Positions 55,344 to 64,000 of a stretch of DNA of 64,000 bases are shown piece after piece; position 1 is the first letter of the stretch, and every line of letters starts with the position of its first letter. The DNA lies in NCBI RefSeq assembly GCF_008370255.1, contig NZ_SEUI01000002.1, positions 258,266-322,265 on the forward strand. Reading direction: 5' to 3'. The notes beneath the pieces were generated by a model. That model was not told where the DNA came from and did not search any database. It worked only from the letters and a program-made list of their open reading frames with translations. The stretch is from Pseudoalteromonas sp. FUC4 (GTDB lineage Bacteria; Pseudomonadota; Gammaproteobacteria; Enterobacterales; Alteromonadaceae). A program made the position numbers and the translations under genes.

Positions 55344-56687
55344 ATGTTAATACAGTTAAACCCAACTGGGGTTTTAGATTTACTGTCGCAATTAGAAGTT
55401 GATTTATTAGAGCAATCTTCTGCTAGTGAGCGTTATAGGTTATTTAGAAACTGCGTACTTGCAGTGCTCAATGTAGGTAGCCATACCGACGAAAGTAACG
55501 ATATATACGAAAAATACCAAGATTTTGATATTCGTTTAGTAAGCCGCGAACGAGGTATTAAAATTGAACTTGAAAACCCACCCGAAACAGCATTTGTTGA
55601 TGGCGAAATAATTACCGGTATTCACGAACATATATTCTCTGTTATTCGTGATATTTTATTTATTTGTCAAAAATACGAAAAAGATTTAAAAGAACAAAAA
55701 GCAATTACGCATATGGTATTCGATATGCTTAGAAATGCGGGTGCACTGCGTGTTAAAAGTGAGCCAAATATGGTTGTTTGCTGGGGTGGACACTCAATAA
55801 ACGAAGTTGAATATAAATACACGAAACAAGTAGGTTATGAGCTTGGTTTACGTGGATTAAATATTTGTACCGGTTGTGGCCCTGGTGCCATGAAAGGCCC
55901 AATGAAAGGTGCCACAATTGGCCACGCAAAACAGCGTAATACCGATAACCGATACTTAGGTTTAACAGAGCCAAGCATTATTGCTGCTGAGCCACCAAAT
56001 CCTATCGTAAACGAGTTAGTTATTTTACCGGATATTGAAAAACGCCTTGAAGCTTTTATTAGAACAGCTCACGCGATTATCATTTTTCCTGGTGGCGCAG
56101 GTACTGCCGAAGAACTGTTATATTTATTAGGCATATTACTGCACCCAGATAATACCAAGCAATGTTTACCTGTTATTTTAACTGGCCCTAGTGAAAGTGA
56201 AGCATACTTTAAAGAGCTGTGTGATTTTGTTGAAATAACACTCGGCAAAGAAGCACTGGATAAGTTTGAAGTTATTATTGATAACCCTCAATTAGTGGGT
56301 CAAAAGCTAAAATCAGCGATGGCTAATGTTCGTGATTATCGTAAAAGTGAAGGCGATGCTTATTACTTTAACTGGACATTAAAAATAGATAACGACTTTC
56401 AACAACCTTTTGCACCAACACATGAAAATATGGCAAGTCTTGATTTACATCTTGATCAACCAAAACAGTTACTAGCAGCTAATTTACGCAGGGCTTTTTC
56501 AGGTATTGTTGCTGGAAATGTAAAAGACGAAGGCGTTAAAGCCATCAAGCAAAACGGTCCATATGTTTTAAGCGGCGAACCTGCCCTTATGGAAAATATG
56601 GATACGCTATTACAAGCATTTGTTGATCAAGGCCGTATGAAACTCCCTGGCAGCAAATACGTTCCGTGTTACAAAATAAAAGCATGA
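55344..56687 (+). CDS. ppnN: Pyrimidine/purine nucleotide 5'-monophosphate nucleosidase
   Basis: A 447-residue nucleosidase (formerly YgdH) that cleaves nucleoside monophosphates to base plus ribose 5-phosphate and is controlled by (p)ppGpp in E. coli. The LOG-type core shows VVCWGGHSINEVEYKYTKQ, CTGCGPGAMKGPMKGA and the active-site motif FPGGAGTAEELLYLLG; the N-terminal (about 1-140) and C-terminal flanks match the long form (E. coli 454). xni begins 10 bases after the stop, giving a two-gene operon. Confidence 0.94.
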   Translation: MLIQLNPTGVLDLLSQLEVDLLEQSSASERYRLFRNCVLAVLNVGSHTDESNDIYEKYQDFDIRLVSRERGIKIELENPPETAFVDGEIITGIHEHIFSVIRDILFICQKYEKDLKEQKAITHMVFDMLRNAGALRVKSEPNMVVCWGGHSINEVEYKYTKQVGYELGLRGLNICTGCGPGAMKGPMKGATIGHAKQRNTDNRYLGLTEPSIIAAEPPNPIVNELVILPDIEKRLEAFIRTAHAIIIFPGGAGTAEELLYLLGILLHPDNTKQCLPVILTGPSESEAYFKELCDFVEITLGKEALDKFEVIIDNPQLVGQKLKSAMANVRDYRKSEGDAYYFNWTLKIDNDFQQPFAPTHENMASLDLHLDQPKQLLAANLRRAFSGIVAGNVKDEGVKAIKQNGPYVLSGEPALMENMDTLLQAFVDQGRMKLPGSKYVPCYKIKA

Positions 56688-56697
56688 GTTTTATAGT

Positions 56698-57471
56698 TTG
56701 AAACCCCATTTACTTCTTATCGATGCGCTTAATTTAATTAGGCGCATTTACGCCGTTGACGCTAATCAAAAACATCACAGCGACGAGCAAATGATACAAA
56801 CGTGTTGTTCTCGTGTAGCGCATGCATGTAAAAAGCTTATAGATACCAGTAATGCAACCCATGCCATTGCTGTGTTTGATGGCGACAAAAGCTGGCGTTA
56901 TCATTTTTATAAAGACTACAAACACTCGCGCGCGCCAATGCCTCAAGTATTAAAAGACGCCCTATTGCATTTTAAAACCGCAATTGAAGAAACCGGCATT
57001 GTTGTATTTGAGCCTATTAACGATGAAGCCGATGATATTATTGCAACGCTTGCGTTTAAGGCATCAAATAATCAAATAGCTAATACTGTTGTTTCTACCG
57101 ATAAAGGCTTTTTACCATATATAGGCCCTTATATTACAGTGTATGATTACTTTAAAAAACTCTATTTAGATGAGAAAAGTATAAAAGAGCGCTTTGGTGT
57201 TGAACAAAATAAGCTTGTTGATTTTTGGGCTTTAGCGGGTGATAAGACAAATGATATTCCTGGCGTAAAAGGGATCGGTACTAAGTCGGCGCAGCAAATC
57301 GTTAATAACTACAATTCCATTGAGAAAGCTGCTGAAGATGAGTCTTTAAGCCCGAGTATTAAAACAAAGCTAGCCGCTAATATGGATATGTACGTAATTT
57401 CAAAGCATCTAGTTAGTTTACGCACCGACATAAATTTAGGCTTTAGTTTAAAGCAGTTAAGGCTTAATTAA
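56698..57471 (+). CDS. xni: Flap endonuclease Xni
   Basis: A 257-residue structure-specific 5' nuclease related to the nuclease domain of DNA polymerase I (ExoIX). Visible: LLIDALNLIRRIYA at the N-terminus, VFDGDKSWRYHFYKDYK, DEADDIIATLA, STDKGFLPYI and the helix-hairpin-helix GDKTNDIPGVKGIGTKSA. The gene starts with TTG 56698, 10 bases after ppnN, and lacks a strong SD, so translation may depend on coupling. Length agrees with E. coli Xni (251). Confidence 0.93.
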   Translation: MKPHLLLIDALNLIRRIYAVDANQKHHSDEQMIQTCCSRVAHACKKLIDTSNATHAIAVFDGDKSWRYHFYKDYKHSRAPMPQVLKDALLHFKTAIEETGIVVFEPINDEADDIIATLAFKASNNQIANTVVSTDKGFLPYIGPYITVYDYFKKLYLDEKSIKERFGVEQNKLVDFWALAGDKTNDIPGVKGIGTKSAQQIVNNYNSIEKAAEDESLSPSIKTKLAANMDMYVISKHLVSLRTDINLGFSLKQLRLN

Positions 57472-57544
57472 TCGCAAGTTAATAGCCTCTAAACATTACA
57501 AAACGTATACTATTTATTAGTTACCGGAGTTAGAGTAAACCATA

Positions 57545-57925
57545 TTGAAAAAATTTATCCGATATTTAATTTTAGGTTTAGGGCTATATGCGCTGATAGC
57601 TGCATTGGTGATCACTTTTTATAAAGACGATCCTCAGGCCATGATTTGGCAAGACCGTGAAGCTTTCAATAAGCGTTATATCGAAAAACTATCCCTAGAG
57701 AACCCTGTAACACTCAATAGTGTTCTTGATTATTTAGGCAGCCCCGATCTTACTTATGCTAAACGAGATGGCGAACAAGTCTTTCAGATAGTGTTTTACC
57801 GTACACAGCATATAACATCTGACGGTATAACCACCATGGATGAATGTACTGGACTATTATTTAAAAATGGGCAGCTATTTTTATGGGGCCCAAGTGCATA
57901 CAATAAATACCAAGAACAAAATTAG
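57545..57925 (+). CDS. DUF3192 membrane-anchored protein
   Basis: A 126-residue protein with an N-terminal membrane helix (about 5-25, YLILGLGLYALIAALVITF) and a small periplasmic domain. The segments WQDREAFNKRYIEKL and VLDYLGSPDLTYAKRDGEQVFQIVFYRT, followed by TTMDECTGLLFKNGQL, resemble the BamE/SmpA-like fold, and the family is DUF3192. Function unknown. It starts with TTG 57545; the GGAG upstream is rather far (about 14 bases). The next gene begins 11 bases after its stop. Confidence 0.82.
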   Translation: MKKFIRYLILGLGLYALIAALVITFYKDDPQAMIWQDREAFNKRYIEKLSLENPVTLNSVLDYLGSPDLTYAKRDGEQVFQIVFYRTQHITSDGITTMDECTGLLFKNGQLFLWGPSAYNKYQEQN

Positions 57926-57936
57926 GTGAAGGTTTA

Positions 57937-59625
57937 ATGGATGAAGCTGTTTCAACTACTTTAGAGCAGCTGCTTAATAATACGCAGCTGTTTTTAAGCT
58001 ATTATAATAATAAACAAAAATGGACAGCTTTATACCCAATCGCAAGTAAGTTAGCTGAGCAATATAGAGTACTCTATGCTGAGCAGCCCTTCGCATTACA
58101 AGCCCGATTGACGCTTTACAACCCTAGTTACTCTTATGCCACAAATTTAGTTGTTAGTCAGAGTGTTATAACTGCAGCATTTTGTAAGTCTCAAAACTAT
58201 GATAGTGCTCTAAGTGAGCTATACATAGTGGCTGCTCTCATTGAGCACTTATGTGTTGGAGCGCAATTAAACAAACTTTGCAAGCAAACACCTTTTCAAG
58301 ATTCTGATAAAAAAATATGGAAGATGCGCCATCAATTAGCTGCAAAAGTAATGTTATCTAGTGGTGATTCTGCCAAACCCGTTACACAATTGTTAGCTAA
58401 ATTAAGTAAATATAAACAAGCATTGGTAAGTGCACCTAAAATTATGCTTTACGATGGCGGCATTACCCTGATTGCTTTAGCAAATATTATTAGCATAAAT
58501 GTTACTAGCAATACGGCTAACAAACATATTAATTTATTTAAAGCACTTACTGATTTGTACATTCGCACACCAAATTTGTTTGCACTACAGCTAATTAAAT
58601 CGCTTATAGCCCATTTAGGGCCCTTATTACCGGGAAGCCGCGTTTTATATGCCGAGCAAACCATGATTTATTTAGCAACTGATGCACAGCAAAGGCATGT
58701 TTTAATTAGTACTGCTAATGCAAATAAATTAGCTTGGTATAGAGTAAAAGCAGCACTTAACGATAATCCAAAACAATGGCACTGCACTGACAAAACAATC
58801 AGCTTTAAAGTGTTTAACAGTGAACATGTTAAGTCAAAAAGTGAGGTTGAGGTTGATAAGGCACAGTCTTTACTTCAACTAATTAGTAATATTAAGCTGC
58901 AGCACGAATACAGCTATAAAGGATTAAGCCAGTTAATGGCGCCTCACCCTCTTGTAATTGCTAATTTATGTGAAGCAGTAAAACCTTATAATAAAGAGCA
59001 TCAAGCCGCTAAAGACTTAAAGCATAGCTTATCTATGGTCGGTTATTATAATGCACCTGCAATAATTCAACGGGTTGTTTTTGAACAGTTAGTTAATGTT
59101 ACCCCGCACCCTCTACAAGCCTATGTTACTAGCCGGTTAAATGGACTAGTAAAAATAATGGCTTTATTGGTAAGTAAAAATAAACACGAGCAGTTTGAGC
59201 ATATCACTTTACCTTTATACGCTTACGTCCATTTTTTATTAACACACTGTAGTACACAGCTTTCTCGTAAAACACTCATTGACGACACTCCAAATAAAAA
59301 ACTGAGTGCGCCGATTTGTTCATTTTTTGGGGTAAATGTGATTAATAGTGAGCAACTAGCACAACAGCTTACTCATTTATTAAGTGACAACCCCTGGACA
59401 GCTAAGCTGTTAGAAGCAGAGCAAACACCTAAAAAGCATTTAACTGATTTTCATAAACTCTGGATCACACTTAAAATTGTTGCTCAAAATGTGTTTAAAC
59501 CAGAACTTTCACTAACTCCGTGGCAGCAGCAAACGTTAAATGAACAGCTAAAAATACTCAAGTGGGATAACCAAGCTGATTTTTATCAACAATTAGAATC
59601 CCTTGAGTTGTTTGATAGTATTTAG
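57937..59625 (+). CDS. Unrecognised 562-residue protein
   Basis: I do not recognise this protein. It is predicted to be mostly helical and cytoplasmic, with no signal peptide or membrane segment, and rich in Leu, Ala, Lys, Asn and Gln. Residues 1-110 and 330-470 show helical-repeat character (QLMAPHPLVIANLCEAVKPY and FEQLVNVTPHPLQAYVTSRL, partly reminiscent of HDOD proteins); residues 225-250 read GPLLPGSRVLYAEQTMIYLA, a more beta-like insert with HVLISTANANKLAWYRVKAAL after it. No catalytic motif stands out. AAGG lies 8 bases before the ATG, and the gene follows the DUF3192 gene closely, so expression is real. An isocitrate dehydrogenase gene follows with its own promoter region. Confidence 0.75.
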   Translation: MDEAVSTTLEQLLNNTQLFLSYYNNKQKWTALYPIASKLAEQYRVLYAEQPFALQARLTLYNPSYSYATNLVVSQSVITAAFCKSQNYDSALSELYIVAALIEHLCVGAQLNKLCKQTPFQDSDKKIWKMRHQLAAKVMLSSGDSAKPVTQLLAKLSKYKQALVSAPKIMLYDGGITLIALANIISINVTSNTANKHINLFKALTDLYIRTPNLFALQLIKSLIAHLGPLLPGSRVLYAEQTMIYLATDAQQRHVLISTANANKLAWYRVKAALNDNPKQWHCTDKTISFKVFNSEHVKSKSEVEVDKAQSLLQLISNIKLQHEYSYKGLSQLMAPHPLVIANLCEAVKPYNKEHQAAKDLKHSLSMVGYYNAPAIIQRVVFEQLVNVTPHPLQAYVTSRLNGLVKIMALLVSKNKHEQFEHITLPLYAYVHFLLTHCSTQLSRKTLIDDTPNKKLSAPICSFFGVNVINSEQLAQQLTHLLSDNPWTAKLLEAEQTPKKHLTDFHKLWITLKIVAQNVFKPELSLTPWQQQTLNEQLKILKWDNQADFYQQLESLELFDSI

Positions 59626-59831
59626 TTTATTAGAAGCTATTTTATGTCTTTATACCCATTATAACTTTCGTGTATACCCAGTATTTTTTGTATAAACTAG
59701 CAAAATGGGTAATAAATTGGTATAAATGCGCCCTTAAATTTTCAAGCACGTTCACATAAATGATCTAACAAGCGATTACTCTCTCAGGGTAATAATTTAT
59801 GTGCAAATCAAACTCTTTAAAGGAAAAGTCA

Positions 59832-60839
59832 ATGGCCAAACAAACCATCACAGTGATCAAAGGCGACGGCATCGGTCCGAGCATTATCGACTCAGCACTT
59901 GAAATATTAAAAGCCGCAGGTTGCGACTTTGATTATGAATTTGTTGATGCTGGCCTAGCTGCACTTGAAAAAACAGGTGAGTTATTACCGCAAGAAACAG
60001 TTGATACAATTGCTAAAAACAAAATCACTCTTAAAGGCCCATTAACTACGCCTGTAGGTGAAGGTTTTACATCTATTAACGTAACACTTCGTAAGCAATT
60101 TGGTTTATACGCTAACGTACGTCCAGTTAAATCATTTGTTGGTACTAAAGCACGTTACGACGATATTGATATCATTACTATTCGTGAAAATACGCAAGGT
60201 ATGTACTCAGGTGCAGGCCAAGTAGTAAGTGAAGACGGTAATGAAGCAGAAGCAAAATCGATAATTACGCGTGAAGGCGCAGAAAAAATCGTAACTTTTG
60301 CATACGAGCTAGCGGTACGCGAAGGTCGTAAAAAAGTAACTGCTGTTCATAAAGCTAACATTTTAAAATCAACTTCTGGTTTGTTTTTAAAAGTTGCACG
60401 TGAAGTAGCTGAGCGTTACCCACAAATTGAATCAAACGAAATGATTGTTGATGCAACGTGTATGAAGCTGGTAATGACACCTGAAGAGTTTGACGTAATT
60501 GTAACGACTAACTTATTTGGTGATATTTTATCTGACCTTTGTGCTGGTTTAGTTGGCGGTTTAGGTATGGCACCAGGTGCTAACATTGGTGAAGACGCTG
60601 CAATTTTTGAAGCGGTACACGGTAGTGCTCCAGATATTGCTGGCAAAAACCTAGCTAACCCAACGTCTGTAATTTTAGCGTCTATTCAAATGCTTGAGCA
60701 TTTAGATATGGGCGACACAGCAGAGCGCATTCGTAGTGCTGTTGCTGATGTTATTCAATCTGGCGACCGTACAACTCGCGATTTAGGCGGCAGCCACGGT
60801 ACAACTGATTTCACTCAATCAGTAATTGACCGTCTATAA
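59832..60839 (+). CDS. NAD-dependent isocitrate dehydrogenase
   Basis: A 335-residue beta-decarboxylating dehydrogenase converting isocitrate to 2-oxoglutarate. Substrate-binding GPLTTPVGEGFTSINVTLRK contains the serine used in isocitrate recognition; ENTQGMYSG and the metal aspartates in TTNLFGDILSDLCAGL follow. HGSAPDIAGKNLANP has Asp-Ile where NADP enzymes have Lys-Tyr, which points to NAD. The short length and ENTxGxYSG motif separate it from LeuB. ATG 59832 has AGGA seven bases upstream; a frame open from 59799 adds eleven unlike residues. Confidence 0.88.
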   Translation: MAKQTITVIKGDGIGPSIIDSALEILKAAGCDFDYEFVDAGLAALEKTGELLPQETVDTIAKNKITLKGPLTTPVGEGFTSINVTLRKQFGLYANVRPVKSFVGTKARYDDIDIITIRENTQGMYSGAGQVVSEDGNEAEAKSIITREGAEKIVTFAYELAVREGRKKVTAVHKANILKSTSGLFLKVAREVAERYPQIESNEMIVDATCMKLVMTPEEFDVIVTTNLFGDILSDLCAGLVGGLGMAPGANIGEDAAIFEAVHGSAPDIAGKNLANPTSVILASIQMLEHLDMGDTAERIRSAVADVIQSGDRTTRDLGGSHGTTDFTQSVIDRL

Positions 60840-60862
60840 CTATTTACTCGTTATTAATTTAG

Positions 60863-60892
60863 AAAGCCCGCTAATTTAGCGGGCTTTTTTTT
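60863..60892 (+). terminator. Terminator of the isocitrate dehydrogenase gene
   Basis: AAAGCCCGCTAA / TTAGCGGGCTTT with a one-base centre and eight T residues; a classic intrinsic terminator. Confidence 0.92.
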
Positions 60893-61030
60893 GTAAATGC
60901 ATACCACATACACTCAACATCAACCTGCATAATTTCTTCCAAATAAACCAATCAAAACCCTTACTTTTGACAATTCAAAATTATAAACACAACGAAAATG
61001 AAATTTTAATGCAAATAAACGATTTTAAGG

Positions 61031-61060
61031 TTGACGTGACGCCTAAAAACCCTTAAAAAT
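61031..61060 (+). promoter_or_regulatory. Possible promoter of the ilv leader transcript
   Basis: TTGACG at 61031-61036 is a good -35; 17 bases later TAAAAA (61054-61059) is a weak -10. The start point would be near 61066, about 50 bases before the leader peptide ATG. Confidence 0.4.
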
Positions 61061-61117
61061 AAACCTATACAGAATTTTTAATTTAAAAGCAGTGTTTTGC
61101 TAAGTAGAGTAATAATC

Positions 61118-61189
61118 ATGAACACACACATTAATCTTTTAGTCGTACTCGAACTGGTCCTAGTTATAAGCCCAGCGGGGATGTATTAA
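61118..61189 (+). CDS. ilvIH leader peptide
   Basis: A 23-residue leader, MNTHINLLVVLELVLVISPAGMY in sequence order, where residues 5-17 contain eleven codons for Ile, Leu or Val (only the first part need be quoted: INLLVVLELVLVI). This is the composition of attenuation leaders such as ilvL, sensing all three branched-chain tRNAs at once. The stop at 61187-61189 is followed within 25 bases by a terminator hairpin before ilvI. The ATG has an A/T-rich upstream stretch without a strong SD (GAGTAATAATC). Function lies in being translated. Confidence 0.88.
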   Translation: MNTHINLLVVLELVLVISPAGMY

Positions 61190-61212
61190 AAGGTGATACT
61201 GCTTTTTAAAAA

Positions 61213-61238
61213 CCCTCGCACTACGCGGGGGTTTTTTT
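61213..61238 (+). terminator. Attenuator terminator before ilvI
   Basis: CCCTCGC (61213-61219) pairs with GCGGGGG (61225-61231, one G-U pair) followed by seven T residues. It lies between the leader stop and ilvI, so elongation into ilvIH requires that it not form. The upstream segment GCGGGG inside the leader end (61175-61180) could also pair with CCCTCGC and act as antiterminator arm. Confidence 0.85.
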
Positions 61239-61268
61239 ATGCATAAAAAAGCGCACAGAGGAATGAGG

Positions 61269-62996
61269 ATGAGCAAACAAGAATATAATGGTTCTGAACT
61301 AGTAGTTCAGGCATTAAAAGAGTTAAAGGTAAAATACATATTTGGCTACCCCGGTGGTTCGGTTTTAGATTTATATGATGCACTTTTTCAGCAAGATGAT
61401 ATTGAGCATATATTAGTTCGTCATGAACAAGCTGCAACACATATGGCTGATGGTTATGCTCGTGCTACTGGAAATGTTGGTGTTGTACTTGCAACCTCAG
61501 GCCCTGGCGCTACAAACTGTATAACAGGTATTGCAACGGCCTATATGGATTCAATTCCTATGGTTGTATTATCAGGCCAAGTACCTACAAATTTAATTGG
61601 TGACGATGCATTCCAAGAAACTGATATTGTTGGCTGTTCGCGCCCTGTAGTTAAACATAGCTTTAACTGTAGAAGCGCTAAAGAAATTCCTACCATCTTA
61701 GCTAAAGCTTTTTATATTGCTAGTACAGGTCGCCCAGGCCCTGTTGTGGTTGAGCTCCCTAAAGATATGCTTAACCCTGCAATTAAGTTTGAATACGAAT
61801 TTCCTCAAACAACAGAACTAAGAACATACAGCCCTAATACTAAAGGGCACTCAAAACAAATTCGCAAAGCCGTTACCACTATTTTAGAAGCCAAAAAACT
61901 GGTTATTTACTCTGGCGGCGGTATTGTTATTTCAAATACATCAGAGCAATTAACGCATTTAGTTGAGTCGTTAAACGCACCTATTACAAATACTCTAATG
62001 GGGCTTGGTGGCATATCGGGCGTGCATCCAAACTTTGTAGGTATGCTAGGCATGCACGGCACACTTGAAGCTAATAAAGCAATGGCTAATGCCGATGTGA
62101 TTTTAGCACTCGGTGCACGCTTTGATGACCGTGTTACAAATAACGTTAAAAAGTTTTGTCCTAATGCCACCATTGTTCATGTTGATGTTGACCCAACTTC
62201 TATTTCAAAAACAATTAAAGCGCACATTCCGGTGGTTGGTTGCTTAGCCACGGTACTAGAACAACTGCAAGCTGGCATTGATAAAAGTCCTATTAAAATT
62301 GATCGCAGCGCACAAGAAGACTGGTGGCGTCAAATTATCAGTTGGCGTGAACAAAAATGTTTAAGCTACAACACGACTGAAGACGAAAAAATTAAACCAC
62401 AAGCTGTAATTGAGGCGGTTTACAAAGCAACAAACGGTGATGCTTATGTCAGCTCAGACGTTGGTCAACACCAAATGTTTGCAGCGCAGTATTATCCATT
62501 TAAACATCCTCGACAATGGATCAACTCAGGCGGGCTAGGCACTATGGGCTTTGGTTTACCTGCCGCTATGGGCGTAAAGCTTGCTTTTCCTGATAAAGAG
62601 TCTGTGTGTATTACAGGTGATGGCTCTATTCAAATGAACATTCAAGAGTTATCTACCTGCTTGCAGTACAACTTAGCGGTAAAAGTTGTATCTCTAAATA
62701 ACCGCTCTTTAGGTATGGTACGCCAATGGCAAGACATGGTTTATGGCGGACGTCATTCATCATCTTACATGGACTCACTGCCTGATTTTATTAAGTTAGT
62801 TGAAAGCTATGGGCATGTCGGCATACAAGTAAACACACTAGATGAATTACAACCGGCTATAGATAAAGCAATGAGCATTACCGATCGTTTGGTATTTTTA
62901 GATATCAACGTTGATGAAAAAGAACATGTATACCCAATGCAAATTAAGTTAGGCGGCATTGATGAGATGTGGTTACGTAAAGGAGTAAAAGCATAA
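61269..62996 (+). CDS. ilvI: Acetolactate synthase, large catalytic subunit
   Basis: A 575-residue thiamine-diphosphate enzyme for the first common step of valine, leucine and isoleucine synthesis. [16 protein letters not shown] and [18 protein letters not shown] carry the catalytic glutamate, [19 protein letters not shown] and the FAD-binding central domain follow, and the ThDP motif is [21 protein letters not shown] chose ATG 61269, with AGAGG seven bases upstream; the frame is open from 61239, but that start overlaps the attenuator T-tract. It overlaps ilvH by one base (ATAATGCG junction). Confidence 0.95.
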   Translation: MSKQEYNGSELVVQALKELKVKYIFGYPGGSVLDLYDALFQQDDIEHILVRHEQAATHMADGYARATGNVGVVLATSGPGATNCITGIATAYMDSIPMVVLSGQVPTNLIGDDAFQETDIVGCSRPVVKHSFNCRSAKEIPTILAKAFYIASTGRPGPVVVELPKDMLNPAIKFEYEFPQTTELRTYSPNTKGHSKQIRKAVTTILEAKKLVIYSGGGIVISNTSEQLTHLVESLNAPITNTLMGLGGISGVHPNFVGMLGMHGTLEANKAMANADVILALGARFDDRVTNNVKKFCPNATIVHVDVDPTSISKTIKAHIPVVGCLATVLEQLQAGIDKSPIKIDRSAQEDWWRQIISWREQKCLSYNTTEDEKIKPQAVIEAVYKATNGDAYVSSDVGQHQMFAAQYYPFKHPRQWINSGGLGTMGFGLPAAMGVKLAFPDKESVCITGDGSIQMNIQELSTCLQYNLAVKVVSLNNRSLGMVRQWQDMVYGGRHSSSYMDSLPDFIKLVESYGHVGIQVNTLDELQPAIDKAMSITDRLVFLDINVDEKEHVYPMQIKLGGIDEMWLRKGVKA

Positions 62997-63493
62997 TGCG
63001 TCGTATTTTATCTATTCTATTAGAAAACGAACCAGGTGCCCTATCGCGTATTGTCGGGCTTTTTTCACAGCGAGCATACAACATCGACAGTCTCACTGTA
63101 GGCACAACTGACGATCAATCATTGTCGCGTATTACTATTACTACTATGGGTGATGACAGAGTCGTTGAGCAAATTACTAAACAGGTTAATAAACTTGTAG
63201 ATGTGCTTAAAATTATCGATTTAACAGAAATGAGCCATATTGAACGTGAACTATTACTTGTTAAGGTATTTGCTAAAGACGAGACGACTCGTGCAGCCGT
63301 TACGCGTGTCGTTGATGTGTTTCAAGGTGCTATTTTAGATATGGGCCGACAAAGCTACAGCCTACAATTAGTTAGCAGTACAGACAAAATAGAATCGTTT
63401 TTAGACACTCTTCGTCACGAAACAGATATTATTGAAGTTGTACGCTCAGGTGCAGTTGGCATTGGCCGAGGCGATAAAGCGCTAAAAGCATAA
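62996..63493 (+). CDS. ilvH: Acetolactate synthase, small regulatory subunit
   Basis: A 165-residue subunit that activates IlvI and confers valine feedback inhibition. The N-terminal ACT domain is [20 protein letters not shown] with GLFSQRAYNIDSLTVG; the second ACT-like half includes ELLLVKVFAKDE and ends DIIEVVRSGAVGIGRGDKAL. The length equals E. coli IlvH (163), longer than IlvM or IlvN. The start codon follows the ilvI stop immediately, so the subunits are made together. A terminator at 63506 follows. Confidence 0.95.
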   Translation: MRRILSILLENEPGALSRIVGLFSQRAYNIDSLTVGTTDDQSLSRITITTMGDDRVVEQITKQVNKLVDVLKIIDLTEMSHIERELLLVKVFAKDETTRAAVTRVVDVFQGAILDMGRQSYSLQLVSSTDKIESFLDTLRHETDIIEVVRSGAVGIGRGDKALKA

Positions 63494-63505
63494 GTTTCGT
63501 CTATT

Positions 63506-63529
63506 AAAGCCGTTATATAGCGGCTTTTT
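63506..63529 (+). terminator. Terminator of the ilvIH operon
   Basis: AAAGCCG / CGGCTTT stem with a short AU loop and T-tail, 12 bases after the ilvH stop. Confidence 0.8.
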
Positions 63530-63535
63530 AAACAT

Positions 63536-63564
63536 AAAAAAAAGAGCTAAATAGCTCTTTTTTT
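63536..63564. terminator. Terminator of hupB (bidirectional)
   Basis: AAAAAAAAGAGCTA / TAGCTCTTTTTTT. On the minus strand it is 20 bases beyond the hupB stop with a T-tract; it can also back up ilvIH termination. Confidence 0.82.
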
Positions 63565-63584
63565 AATTTAATTTGTTAAACCGA

Positions 63585-63860
63585 TTAAAGGTTTACTTGG
63601 TCTTTAAGACCTTTACCTGGTTTAAAGCTTGGGATAGTTGCCGCTGCGATTTGGATCTCAGCACCCGTTTGTGGGTTACGGCCAGTGCGAGCTGCACGTT
63701 CTTTTACTGAGAAAGTACCAAAACCAACTAATGCTACTGAATCACCTTCTTTTAAAGAAGAAGTTACAGCACCTGTAAACGCGTCAAGAGCACGAGTAGC
63801 AGCGGCTTTAGAGATTTCTGCATCAGTAGCAATTTTTTCAACTAATTGAGCTTTATTCAT
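63585..63860 (-). CDS. hupB: DNA-binding protein HU-beta
   Basis: A 91-residue histone-like protein that bends DNA as a dimer. [20 protein letters not shown] at the N-terminus, the GFGTF core ([19 protein letters not shown]) and the minor-groove arm [20 protein letters not shown] are all standard; residues such as [11 protein letters not shown] and the ending KGLKDQVNL favour HU-beta (HupB) over HU-alpha. ATG 63860 was chosen; the frame is open to 63944, but the additional residues have no family match. In E. coli hupB follows lon; what lies upstream here is outside the window. Confidence 0.94.
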   Translation of the reverse strand: MNKAQLVEKIATDAEISKAAATRALDAFTGAVTSSLKEGDSVALVGFGTFSVKERAARTGRNPQTGAEIQIAAATIPSFKPGKGLKDQVNL

Positions 63861-64000
63861 TGTTAGATTCCTATTCGTTATTATTTTGCCTTCGCAAAAC
63901 CTATCTTTATGCATTTTTAAAGAGTTAGCAACAGCAAATTGCATTTTTTGCTTAAATTCTTAAAAAATGAGTAAAATTTAAATAATTCTCGGTAAAATAC

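Noticed and set aside
61239..61268. Upstream ATG for ilvI
   Set aside because: It overlaps the attenuator T-tract and lacks an SD at proper distance; ATG 61269 has AGAGG seven bases away and the usual N-terminus.
1..64000. CRISPR arrays, tRNA and rRNA genes
   Set aside because: No regularly spaced direct repeats and no cloverleaf or rRNA signatures were noticed on reading either strand.

Overview
The window looks like chromosome from a marine gammaproteobacterium of the Alteromonadales, most probably Pseudoalteromonas. This is inferred from protein resemblance and gene order: a TtpC-type TonB2 subunit with a DUF3450 partner, S46 and M61 exopeptidases, several GGDEF/EAL and chemotaxis proteins, a minCDE-rnd-fadD neighbourhood, ycgL-mltB, yoaA-tsaB and ppnN-xni. 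Base composition is AT-rich, there are no rRNA or tRNA genes, and most genes are ordinary housekeeping genes with clear Shine-Dalgarno sites and terminator hairpins.

Layout. 1-2.0 kb: start of a TonB2-type energy-transduction operon, cut by the window edge. 2.2-5.9 kb: thioredoxin-fold protein, membrane GGDEF protein and chemoreceptor in one leftward operon. 6.1-9.5 kb: a FucP-type sugar transporter flanked by two identical palindromic operators, a family 3 solute-binding protein, a SpoU-type RNA methylase and YcgN. 9.5-17.3 kb: DUF885 peptidase, amidohydrolase, a siderophore-type TonB-dependent receptor behind a Fur-like box, and an alcohol dehydrogenase divergent from a GbsR/MarR regulator. 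17.4-29.4 kb: mltB-ycgL, minCDE, rnd, fadD, an alpha/beta hydrolase, alkaline phosphatase, tsaB and yoaA. 29.7-33.5 kb: CPA1 antiporter and a cytochrome c-FTR1 iron permease behind a second Fur-like box.

33.7-41.1 kb holds the complete histidine operon hisGDCBHAF(IE), preceded by a 16-residue leader peptide with five consecutive His codons and an attenuator. 59.8-63.5 kb holds an NAD-type isocitrate dehydrogenase and ilvIH, the latter behind a 23-residue leader rich in Leu/Val/Ile codons and its own attenuator. Amino-acid supply is therefore controlled by ribosome-mediated attenuation twice in this window. hupB closes it.

The only clearly accessory region is about 43.3-46.9 kb, between metY and an S46 peptidase gene. 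It contains an IS110-family element whose left flank folds into two consecutive large stem-loops, as expected of a bridge RNA; a pair of related hairpin repeats; an integron-cassette-like unit (a small three-helix membrane protein followed by an attC-like site ending GTTAGGCG); a second cassette-like gene carrying a HEPN-type RNFIAH motif but split by a -1 frameshift with an A AAA AAG heptamer in the overlap; and a REP-like hairpin. No integrase gene is present. This is the region most worth a second look.

46.9-59.6 kb: S46 and M61 peptidases, PAS-GGDEF-EAL and coiled-coil GGDEF proteins, ppnN, xni, a DUF3192 protein and a 562-residue protein I do not recognise.
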